From Solenopsis invicta (taxonomy: Eukaryota; Arthropoda; Insecta; Hymenoptera; Formicidae): a DNA stretch of 64,000 bases. Below, one piece after another: positions 47,408 to 58,219 of the stretch; the stretch's first letter is position 1; every line of letters starts with the position of its first letter. A program made the position numbers and the translations under genes. The stretch is from the NCBI RefSeq assembly GCF_016802725.1, contig NC_052670.1, positions 11,676,141-11,740,140 on the forward strand, in the 5' to 3' direction. The notes under the pieces are model-generated. The model was not told the origin of the DNA. It searched no databases and saw nothing but the letters and a program-made list of their open reading frames with translations.

Positions 47408-47896
47408 GTAATGCGCACGTCCGCGTATCAATCGATCTGTCGCGATTGCGAATTGTTAAAATAACATTTTTAGTTAAAATCGTCGAAAGCACGAAGCGTA
47501 TTTGAGAGATTTTAAATGAATTCTGTCTAAGCGACAAAATATCGTGCTCAAATTTCAAATAAATCGCATAACATGATACATATTCGATAATCCCCATTTA
47601 CTTCTTTTGTAGGGTCTAAAATAAACTCTCATATCTTTTTACCGCGTCTTTATAATGAAATATTCCCTCATCACATTAATGCGTATTAATATCCGGTTTC
47701 ACTTTAATGCGTATTATGCGGTAACTTTCGCGTTAAATACATCACGGTGAAATTATTCCCTTTACGGAAACAAAGTCGCTGTGTGATAGTAACGCGGGCA
47801 CGGCTGAAGTATCTTCGTCGCCCGAAGATCGGGCGTAACGAAGTTTGTTACGTGAACTAATAATGCGGACGCTGCGCCCCTTGTCAGAAGTTACAG
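47408..47896 (+). other. GT-AG intron splitting the Ig domain
   Basis: This 489-base intron begins gtaatg and ends gttacag. It joins a two-base partial codon (AG) to a first base A, which restores an Arg codon. It interrupts the domain between the first Cys and the core Trp. It is AT-rich compared with both flanking exons and contains stops in all plus frames. It also contains a short direct repeat, aatgcgtatta, near 47679 and 47706. No other gene is visible inside it. Confidence 0.8.
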
Positions 47897-48123
47897 AATA
47901 CGACCGCCAACGTGGCTGCACGAGGGTAGTCCGGTGGATATGATCACGATAGACACGAGAACGGAAATGAGCGGAACCGGGCACCGGTACATCGGCGACT
48001 CGACAACCGCGGCATTGCACATAGACAACGTCAGATTAGAGGACGACGGTGTGTGGGCCTGCACCCTGGAGAATGACCGGGGGAAGATCCTCTTTGGCAA
48101 ACCGGTGAAGCTGATCGTGCTCG
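47897..48123 (+). CDS. Internal exon: second half of an immunoglobulin (V/I-set-like) domain
   Basis: This 227-base exon lies between the acceptor gttacag and the strong donor CTCG/gtgagtac. It encodes about 75 residues. PTWLHEGSPV carries the core Trp (TGG at 47913-47915) in the usual C-strand setting. LHIDNVRLEDDGVWACTLEN is the classic E-to-F strand signature ending in the second Cys (TGC at 48060-48062), and KPVKLIVL is the G strand. The first Cys, Trp and second Cys are spaced 21 and 49 residues apart, within V-set range. Codon third positions are GC-rich, unlike the flanks. The exon ends after the first base of a codon, so at least one more exon follows. The product is a cell-surface or secreted Ig-superfamily protein, probably an adhesion or recognition molecule. 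The family was not identified; fasciclin-3-like proteins are one weak possibility from the spacing and the Y-x-G pattern before the E strand. Confidence 0.88.
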
Positions 48124-50140
48124 GTGAGTACCTTGCGATTTTCTTTTACAGTTTTATCTTTTCAAATTGGATTTCCTATTGACGCGAAAAATTAAGTTTG
48201 TATGACCGACCGAGAATTATCTTGGAAAATTTAGTGCCGTTCATTCTTCGTCTGCTGCTCTCGTTTATGTTTTAATAATCTTCATAAAATATGATCGTTA
48301 TAAATGAATCTATTTGAATCATATTAGGTAGAATTGAAGAAAATATTTCATTTGAGATGTGTGTTGAATATTTGTCAGAGCTTTAAAGTTATCAAAGATT
48401 TACACATGTAAAACGGTTTAAAATGTACATACGTTTATTTATCTGAATAATTGATTCTATACGACATATTTTGATGTCTTCATTTATAATTTGTGTGATC
48501 GATATTGCTCGAATATTTTCAACATTTAACGATTGCGTCGTTTATAAATGAAAGTAATCGTTTCTTTTTTATATAATGTTACATAAAGAATTTTTAACCC
48601 CGCTTTGCGAAAAAATGGCGAATTTTTTTGGATATAACACGTATTTTTATGAAAAAGTGAGATGTAGGTGAATTTTTTCGAAAACGTGGTCCTGTCTTGC
48701 ATAAAGCCTTTCAATTTCGCGTGAATGATTAAATTCTCGCAAAATTCCGACTGATGAAGTTTTTTAGGAATGTGCCGGATACATTTAGGGGCGATAACAT
48801 ACGAGAGAAAAATTTTTCCGTGGCGCGGCGTATAATCGAGAAGGCAAACTTTTACTATTCCCAACATTTTTCTCATTTTCACATTCCATGTAATCTTTTC
48901 CTAAAAACGATTATCGCATTCAAATCATCAAAGACATTTATCGTTTTAATTCTAAAAACGCTAAAGATTTTGAAATTTTTGTAAAAAGAGAAGTGTGAAT
49001 TCCGTCACTCGATAAAGTACATCAACCAGACATTTTCTTCGAAATATTCATTTTTTTTTAAATCATTTTCTTATCTCTTTCTTCCTTTATTTCTTTCTTC
49101 GTTTGCTTCACCATTTTATAATTTAACACTAATTTATGCACGACTAATATAAAAATTATTATACAACGCGGATGTATAATATATTGCGCGACCTGCTGCA
49201 AGAAACTTTTTGGCATTTCTTACTTTTGTTTCACCCAGCCTTAAGCAATGTGGATAAAGGCACTGGGGTAAAAGTGTTACCGTTCTCAAGAATTTCTGGC
49301 AAGTGGGTCGGACCTCCGGAAATCGGGGGAGGAGGAGAGATGTTTCAAGCTGCCTGAGTCGTTGGTAATGGCAGAATTTATGCATATTAATTCGCGCCAC
49401 TTGGACCCGGCGGTCGCATCTCGCTACGACATGAATATGCATTCGCCCTAAAAGTTTGCCCTAAAGCATTTTACCTCTTGCTCCCCTTTTTTTTTCTTTT
49501 TCCTTCGCTAGACGGACGCATCATTCGTTCAGCCGGCTGCACTTGTCTCCGCGACGTACATACCACGTTTACGCGAAACAATCGCGCCCGCATCGCACCG
49601 GTTGACGTGTCGCGTGACGCTCTTCGAAAACTCACGCGCAACCTCCGGCCGAATAACGCTCGTCTCGTGGTCTCGGTCTCCGTCCCTGTTTTTAATATCC
49701 GACCGCCAAACAGAACGAAGAACACGACGCTTTTATCTCTTGTAGCAACGGTATACGGCTCGCTCGCTCGCTCGCGGCGCGATTGCGCGGCGGCGCGCGA
49801 GGGTAGTTGTACACTCTCTTCGCATGCATTTTTGTGCGTTTATCCCTGTGCACCGTCTGATTACTGCTGGCTCACGGCGATGTTTATTTTTCGGTTCCCG
49901 CGCGAGCGCTTTGCACTGACAACGGCCTTTACCGACAGTGTATGTACTCGCGCGGCTCTGCTTAGCACGGCACTTTTGAACGTGAAAATAGACCAGGAAT
50001 ATTATCTACGTCGTAGAAAGATTTTTGTAATTTTAACGTGATTTTTATGAAACATTTTTAAGCTGCTCAAATAGACGGAAACAATTTTTCGGTACTAATT
50101 TCTTGCTATAAATGTAAACTTTTATGAGCGCGGCGATGAA
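48124..50140 (+). other. Intron following the Ig exon; CpG-rich patch 49500-49990
   Basis: The intron begins gtgagtac. A 187-codon frame follows a good polypyrimidine acceptor (tttttccttcgctag at 49511), but its product is Arg-rich and not Ig-like. I do not annotate it as coding. Confidence 0.5.
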
Positions 50141-50370
50141 AACAGGAATGGGAAATCGTTACTGTTATTTTATCGTTACTTTAATTTTTTGTAACAACGA
50201 TTTGATAATGACGTCACAATTTTTCACAATGGTAACAGTAATATTAAGGTTACGTGGCAATACTATGCGTATTCATTGAAAGATAAATAAAAAAATTGTA
50301 ACATTACAAATTATGAGAAAATAACGAGTAACGGCGTTACTTATTGTAACTCGTTACTTCCCATTCTTGG
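50141..50370. mobile_element. Fold-back element with repeated GTAAC/GTTAC motifs
   Basis: The ends AGGAATGGGAA and, in reverse, AAGAATGGGAAGTAACG match. The interior contains at least ten copies of gttac or gtaac in both orientations, including tcgttact and gagtaacggcgttact. The element is about 230 bases and non-coding. The dense short motif suggests transposase-binding subterminal repeats (inference). Confidence 0.6.
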
Positions 50371-53300
50371 ATGAAGATGACAGAGAAACAAAGATCTTTT
50401 GATAAATGAAATCTACTTGATATTAACTAACGACTACAAACGTTTCCTTGCTCGTTAATATCCTGAGAAGTTTAATTCGTCTATAACCGGCTTGTAAATA
50501 AACGCTTTCTCACGCGTAATATTGGAAAATGGATTCGGACTGTTTTGAAAATAAATTCTGGAAACGTGACCAATTACTTTCTTTCACTTCCCAGCACTCC
50601 TACTTATTCCGCGTATCTCAATGAACCGCACCGACTTCATAAATCTCCGGATTTATATCTTCTCTATTGTGCCTTTCGCAAACCGGTCGAGTAAATACGA
50701 AAGAAGAGCGCTAAAAGTTGCCTGCCGCATGAAATATGGCACCGAAATCCGCGCGGCGCACGATAAGACGTTGAGTACACTTAACGTCTACCCTGGCGAA
50801 GTCGAGAAAAACAAATCAACCCCCGGGTGTTCCGACCCGGAAGCGAGCGTCCAGCACGCCAATGCTGGCAAAGTAAGCTTTCATTGAAATGCAATGGCTT
50901 GTATTTCTTTCATACTTTGTTTTGTACATTATACCTTGCCATACATACCGTTCTACGAATCGCGAGATGAGAGATATACCACCGTATATACATTAATATC
51001 CGAGTGCCGCTACAAATATGTTAGATTTGTAATCAAATTTGACGTAATAAAAAATGCTCTAATTATTTAATTCCAAAATCATTTGTTTTACGTATCATAG
51101 TTATTAATTTGTATTCGTGAAAGGTTAATTACATAATTATATTGTAATAAACGATTTATAAAAAGGATTAAGTAATAGAAATGAAAGGATAAATAAGAGT
51201 GTAATAAAAAAGAACTAAAGAGCAAATAAATAATAATTAACGGTACATTAATTCAAAATGGACAGTTATTAATTTTATGCTTATTCCACTCTAACAATAT
51301 CAGAATTATCGTGTCGGATATTGTTTCGGCTTTTAGGAGCTCTATCGATTATCAGAAAATTTAGGTCAATTTACGATAAATTTAATGGTGGTCGCAACGT
51401 CGGGCCGATGTGACACCTTTTGACAATAATTCCATAATGTACGTGGTATACGTTGATGATTATCATGTTTCTCCGGTTATCGAACTTAGCTTTAGCTATG
51501 TAACACATACCGCATGTCACTCATAACTGTAATATAAAGCTATGAAAATGAGAAAATGTACAAACTCAATTTGTAACATAGAAATTTGAATTATTTCCCG
51601 ATATATTTTCATGCTTATAATATTCAATTACGAATATATGGCATACTTTGTATCAGTTAAAGCGACATATTTCTATGCGATTAATATTGTCAAATGCATG
51701 CTGACAGAGTCATTATAATTTCGCAATTTATTATTACTACTTTTAAATGCATATCAAACCAAATAGAAGAACATCAGATCGACGAAGAGCGTTAATCAGG
51801 ATATATTATGATAAAAAGGATTACAGTGAATTAACAATGTGAAATACAGATAAATAATAATAATTAATAAATACGAATGTTAACAGAAACGAGTCATGGA
51901 AAATTATTCACGAAAATTACAAACCCAGATTAACAGAAAACTGATTTTTTTAATAGATTTTCTTTATCCTGAAGGCATTTAATATGAATTCTTAAACACA
52001 TTTTAGTATCTCGCAAGTAATCTCAATACTGTTACATATTTTCTTTTTCAAAAATCTGAATTGGTCCGGGGAAGTGCATCCGAAAAGGGAACAAAATGCG
52101 AATAAGTTTTTCTTTAGCGATAACATCATGACGCATGTCCCGCGAAGTCATCACCTCTACTTTTCACCGATCATTGGAAATTCAGCCGTTTTATCCCATA
52201 GGCGAAGCGCGCGGGAGAGGGTGGCACAGGGCTAACGTCCGTCTGCGGCTGATAGGGATAGATTTGCCTAGCGCTACCCGGGTGCTCGACGCCGAATCCG
52301 CGAGCGAGAAAAAGTTGAGAATAATGCACGTTTTATGCGGTTGCCAGGTTCCCCGTATTTTATTCGACAAATAGACAGGGATGTTAAGGCGCTCGTCCTT
52401 AACCCGCGCATTGGGCACAGACTGCGGCTTCCCCAAGATTCATCTTCAAACCATCCGCACACACGCACACACACACACGCATACACTTGCCCAATCTTCC
52501 CTGCGCCTCTTCAAAACGCCTTCAATACTTTCTTCCCTCCCATTGCGTTTTCATATTAAATCGAGATTCGGATTACGAATCTAATGAACGTTTCTTTCGT
52601 GCATTTGCTGTACAATTTTCTACTGCAATGCTATTTATTTTCCGTATCTGGTTCCCCTCGATCTCTCGTTAACCTCCTTTATATGCAGTATTTATATTTC
52701 CTTCTCTACTTTCGTTTGCATACATATACACACACACGAGTATATATACGAATTTGACAAAAAAAAAAAAAAAAACACGCGTATATATTTTGGTTTAAAA
52801 AAATTTTTTTTATTTATTTATATCTGTTTTGATATCAAAGTTCAGTTTACCCGCACACCAGGTAATAAATATAGATTTTTCTGTATCTCTCCCACTTCCT
52901 CTTTTCTTCGTTACTTTCTTCGTATTTTTCCCTTTTCCTCTCTTAAAGGGAATTCAATTTACTGCCATCCTTTCCTGTTTGCGCGTGTTGTGGAAAGATC
53001 TGACGTCCACATTTAGCAGCTTACCGGCACTTGCAATCGTTATCACTCGATCCTTTCGATTTTTCATTTAACTCTCCATCGTTCCTCCTTTCTATCCTCG
53101 TCGTAGTCTCCCGCTTTCCTGTCTCTTTCTTTCAACTTGTCTCTTTCTCTCTCTGTTCTCTTTTGCCTTTTATCTTTCGCTTTTCCTGCGAGCTACCACT
53201 TTATAAAGCTGACAAGATCGGTATAAGGTACAGAGAAATCTTGTTGTCTGGCGCGAACAGAGGGCATTCCACTGTCTGACCAATATCGAACTACTCCCCT

Positions 53301-53814
53301 TTTGGCCGGCTATACGCGTGTCTCTCCACTGCTGCCGGCCAATGGCGGAACTTCATCGGTATACATATAGAGCTACGTCAACGAAATTCGTGGCATTCCA
53401 CTCTCTCGTATCGTCTTTCGATTGCGCTCGACGTCGCGGCGCTTTTTGATTCATGTACATATCGATACCGTTGCTGCCTCGAGCATATTCGACCTCAATG
53501 CGATTCGAGGAAATTGAGATCCTTGTCACAATGTTTTACGATTCTTTCTTTAAAAAAATTATGTTCTTAAACGTCGATGAAATGCTAAAGTTTATTCGGG
53601 AATGCTTGCCATTTTGCACAGATGCATGCGCTATAAACAAAATTCATGCCATCTCTATTCCAGAAAGACGATTACTTAGAAATTTGCTTATGCAACTTTG
53701 TTAATTTATTATAAACTTTATGTTGTTCGTTATATAAAGATTGTTACATTTTAACTTTTTCTTTTTAAAAGAAGCTTTACTATTTCGACGTCTCAGTTAA
53801 AAATGTATGTATAG
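50371..53814. other. No gene confirmed; one candidate exon at 50595-50872
   Basis: Apart from the candidate exon discussed among the findings, the stretch is AT-rich. CpG-richer patches lie at 52050-52560 and 53200-53460, and there is a poly(A) run at 52759. An 83-codon ATG frame at 53453-53704 has no recognisable features. Confidence 0.45.
52759..52775. repeat. Poly(A) tract
   Basis: Seventeen consecutive A follow a cacacac/tatata segment. No retroelement 3' end was recognised upstream, so this may be a simple homopolymer. Confidence 0.85.
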
Positions 53815-54318
53815 ATCATATCTCAAAACCTAACCTAACCAAAAATAAAAAAGAATTTCATAGAACGTTCTAGTATTAATTAAACGTTTGAGTATCTGTG
53901 TAAAATTTGAACGCAATTCACTTATTGGTTCTTTAATTTTTATTAACTCTTGATTCTTATGTAAAATCGCGTTTAGCAGATTTGATGGGAAAATAGCATT
54001 ACCAATTAAATCAAAATTTTTACACTAATAAAATGCTAATAAATATTCGTGTAAAAATTCATTTAAATCTATTTACTTGTTTAAAAATTATTTATTTGAC
54101 ACTGCAGCAAAATATAGCAATTTTTACTGCAAAAATAAATATATATTATAACTTTTTGTTGTTTTTTTTTCTTTGCAGCTAGTTTCAGAGCCAAAATTTG
54201 AGCATCATGACCCAAATTTTCTGTTAATTGGAAAAAAAATAAATCTAAAGAAATCTTCAATTTTTTAATTTTGATAACTTTTGGCTCGTATCGTATAGTC
54301 AAAACATCCTTAAAAAAA
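53815..54318 (+). repeat. Dispersed AT-rich repeat family R1, copy 3
   Basis: This third copy starts at atcatatctcaaaac and ends at caaaacatccttaaaaa. It carries CCTAACCTAACC near its 5' end (53829-53840), two units of the insect telomere repeat (TTAGG on the other strand). The other two copies have unrelated AT-rich sequence there. It keeps the conserved tttctttgcag/ctagtttcagagcc block. No coding frame is visible. Confidence 0.72.
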
Positions 54319-55102
54319 TTTATTGCATTAAAAAGATGTACAAGTGCAAAAGTAAATCAGTCATCTAAGACGACCAAAATATTTCAGTTAAATTTATTTC
54401 TTTATTTCCACAATTATTCAACGTTTTCACAACGGCAATTATCATGTTCATTATTTTCTCCTGCACATACCAACGTTCGGAAGTTGAAAGTGCGTGGTTG
54501 ATTTATTCTCTCTTCAGTCTCTTTTCTTTCTTTTTTTTTTTATTTTCGACGTACATTTCGCTGCCATGCTGCCACGACAAAAGAAAAAGTTTATTAAAAA
54601 GAACCGGCGTTGCTCATTGTTTCTATCGTTGTCATCGTTTAAAAGAGCGGAAATGCCGCGTTGCCCGAGCGCAAACACGCGTGTCGTGAATAGGGCGGAG
54701 GACGTTTACACAAGGTAAATACGAAACTCATAACGATGCAGAAGTCATAATAGCAAGGCGTGCGCGTGTAAAACACGCCGCCGCCCTGCCGCGTGGCAGC
54801 TGCGCGGTATAATTTCGAACGTCAAGGGAATTGTCTTCTGTCGATTGAAAAAAAAAAAAAATGCCGTCGTCGCATCAACGCAGCGATTGCACGCTGTCAC
54901 TTTGTCGTCGCGCGCATAAACGGGAACTGTCACGTGTTCTTTTTATCACTCGACGATCGGTCGCGAACGTATATCCGTCGACGCGATTTATTCGCGACTT
55001 TGTCAGCAGGCTGGAACGATTAATTAATTTTCGGTAATTTAAATGTAATTGTCGGACGTGAAGGTACTCAAAGCCGTTAAATAAAATTAGTAATGCGTTG
55101 TA

Positions 55103-55131
55103 ACGCGCGCGTGCGCGTGCGCGCGCACATG
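55103..55131. repeat. Alternating purine-pyrimidine tract
   Basis: A 29-base strict alternation of CG, TG and CA steps, the longest Z-DNA-prone run I noticed apart from the AC microsatellite. Confidence 0.75.
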
Positions 55132-55358
55132 AAAATAATTGAGTTTACTGACGCTGTGTGCTGTTAAAATAGTCTCATTAAGTCCATCAACACTGTTTAT
55201 GATTTATTACATGTTATTTATGATTGATTAGAAGTAATCGACGGTAATGCATTCGACGAAAATGCAGTCAATCAAAAGCTGTTTTATGATTCTGTTGTGC
55301 TTCCACTTCACGTGTGATGAAGTGGAATCGCAGCGAATATATGTCGTTCTGATTGTTA

Positions 55359-55621
55359 TGTTCTAATTGTTGCTATCTCAACGGATTTTGAATGGCAACC
55401 CGCACAATATCACGTCATAAGAAAATATTTGTGTTTGCGTATAAAAAAAATTTAATAAAATATTTTTTGTTATCAAATTTGTTCAACTCACAGAATCGTG
55501 CAGAAATTAGCGAATGTTGATAAAAATACGTTTGTGTACATAAATGAAAATATTTTCTCATGACAAGCGATATTGTGCTCGTCATCATTTAAAATCCGTT
55601 GAGATAGTAACAATTAAAACA
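55359..55621. mobile_element. Fold-back MITE with arms of about 100 bases
   Basis: Both arms carry TGTTxTAATTGTTxCTATCT, CTATCTCAACGGATTTT, GCACAATATC and GAAAATATTT. The loop is AT-rich. The element is about 263 bases and non-coding. The arms match closely over long runs, implying limited divergence. Confidence 0.75.
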
Positions 55622-57134
55622 GCAATTATTATAATTTATGTGTTTTCATAAATGCAATATGTGTTCATCAATATGCAATGTACTTATAATTAAACATAAA
55701 TATCCTTTATTCCGCATTATTTTTCTTGCATATCGCGGTATAATATTTACATATTTTGCAATTAATTGCTCTACAATTAAACAGTTTAAGATTTGTAATT
55801 GTGTTTGTCGTAAGAGCGCTATTATGTGAAGTTAAGCCACGTGATACATTACGAATGCGGCAAATATTTTAATAACAGCCAAGAATTGCTCCATTTATAT
55901 AACGCGAGTTCATAATTTAATAAAGTGAATTTAGCGGCTTGCAAGTAGGACTCGCAAAATTTGATGCAAATTCTATTCGCGAATAATTCGCTATGTCGAG
56001 TTACGTACTCTCGTAACTCTCCATGCAGGCTCAGCGCCTTTACACTCAAGTGCAACATTAATATGCTCTCTCGTGGATGTGAGAGAGAGTCCGTGGAGCC
56101 GGTGCGCAATGTGCGACTCTCGTACGCACACTTAGACAATCATTGTTCCAGACCGGTGAAACAAGAGGACAGTGGAATCGGGGCATTAGCGCAGGTGGAG
56201 TAAATTAGCGCATCAAAGCCCAGCGCCATACTACTACTAGTGCCCAGTGATTATTGACGCGAGCCGAGTATTGGCCACTAACTACCCATTGAGTAGCTGA
56301 AGGTTGCCTCGTAATTAATGGAACAGTCAATGGGGCATCCCCGAGCTGTCGTCGTATCGTGACGTAGCCCTTCGCATTGCTGCTTTCTGACGTATTTCCA
56401 CAGCGAAACACGAATTTTTATTCCATCCACGGTGGTACATTATTACGAAACCATTTCGAAAGAGTGGTGGCCTAATTACAGAAAATTTTATTAAAATCGG
56501 TTCGCGTTATTCACAACTCGTTGAATTTCATAATTAATAAGACTCTACTGCAGCGTTATTTCAATTACGACGTGCAGTTATTATGCATTTATAAAACAAG
56601 AAACGTAAAAAAATATTATTAAATTAATGAAATAATATATTTTACTAATAATATTAATTATATACTTCGCATCTTGTAGTAGCGTGACGTGAAACGAACG
56701 AATCTTTTCGCTGACTTTGACAATAAGATTTACGAGACGTTACGAGCTAAATGTAAATGCACTGTTGTCCATTTGTCTCGTGCGAGTGTTCTTGCGAGTA
56801 GCAGATTGATCGGTGTAAATTGCATACGCATTATGCACCAGGTAATTGCCCATTTATCTCGAAAGACTGGTTTACAATCGCGTCGCGGTACGTGTATATA
56901 GGTAGATAATGTATCTGAAGACCAGCGCTGTGTATCTTGTGATTTATGTAGTGCAAAAGAGCAGCCGTGTTAATCGTGTAATTAAGTTGGCCACTGATTT
57001 GGCGCTCCAGCTCTCTCGTGACATTTCGCATTTTCGACGACAATGTTTTCCAAAGTCTGAATTTCAAATGTAATTAATGCCGAATTAAATACTATGCTAA
57101 TCTCTCTGTGCGTTTTATGTATAAAACTGCTGTG

Positions 57135-57311
<177 letters not shown>

Positions 57312-58157
57312 TGCACTGGGATTTCAATATTTTATACGCCGTATCGGCTTCTTTCACGCATTAGCTTCAATAGAATTAAAATAGAAATGAATTATTAACG
57401 AACAGGAATACTAGGTACAATTATAATCTTTTAATGCGAAAAATTTGATGTCTTTCAAATTGTCACATTTTTTGTAATATTTAATTCTTTTATTAACTTT
57501 GGTTATTATATGAGATCGCTTGAAATAAATTCAATATTGAATATAATCATTCTGACGATCGGATCGATAATTGGAAAGTATACATACACGTAGACAAGAA
57601 TGAAAGAAAGCTATCTTAAAAGCTGCCTTTTCGCTCTTTCTCTTTTCTACTTTTTCATTTCTTTCCCCCCCTCTCTCTCTCATCATCTCATCGAACATAT
57701 TCGAGTGTGTGCGTGACGTAGATGTGTCGGTAGTCCGTATTGAAGTGGAGTGGCAAGTCAATAACCCCGAGCTTCCGAGCGGCGGTGCACTCGAAGGGCT
57801 GTCAGTCGAACCGAAAGCTCTCCTGGCTTTACGACGTTATCGTCCGTGTGCATTTAGCGTTGGTCAGCGATATGCGACGGCCACTGTTTCCGGTGTTAAA
57901 GAAAGTGCACTTTGGTCCGTGCTGCGTGCTAGTTGCCATGAGCGCGACGCGATTAACGATCTGCAATGAAAAGTGCCTCTGTCGCGGAAACGCTTGTTGA
58001 GCAAGCGCTTTTCCTGCTAGCGCCAGATCTCAGCGTCGAATCGTATTATTTTTAAATTCTCTTGGCCGTTCCTTTGTCACCGTTGAACAATTATTATAAA
58101 ATCAATGATTTAGTCTTTATTCGCCGATTTCGTAATTCAACTTTAATTGCAATTTAA

Positions 58158-58215
58158 TTCTAAAACGACGCACATTATTCTTTTGTCATAAAGAGTAATA
58201 TGTGTCGTTCTAGGA
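58158..58215. mobile_element. 58-base micro-MITE flanked by TTAA (piggyBac-like)
   Basis: TTAA occurs at 58154-58157 and 58216-58219. Between them the ends are TTCTAAAACGACGCACATTA and, in reverse, TCCTAGAACGACACATATTA, forming a stem of about 23 bp with a short loop (tttgtcata). TTAA flanks and a CCTAGAA-like terminus are typical of piggyBac elements. The assignment is inference, because two TTAA tetramers are easy to find by chance in AT-rich DNA. Confidence 0.5.
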
Positions 58216-58219
58216 TTAA

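Noticed and set aside
49512..50041. 530-base open stretch after a good acceptor, in phase with the Ig exon
   Set aside because: The product is Arg-rich, has no Ig signature or transmembrane pattern, and overlaps an open minus frame in a CpG-rich patch. A chance frame is more likely than a terminal exon.
53453..53704. 83-codon ATG frame
   Set aside because: No homology signature, and composition like the surroundings. A small ORF cannot be supported without expression or conservation.
57709..58000. Two overlapping 86-codon plus frames in a GC-rich patch
   Set aside because: Both frames are open over the same bases, and neither shows a domain or convincing splice borders.
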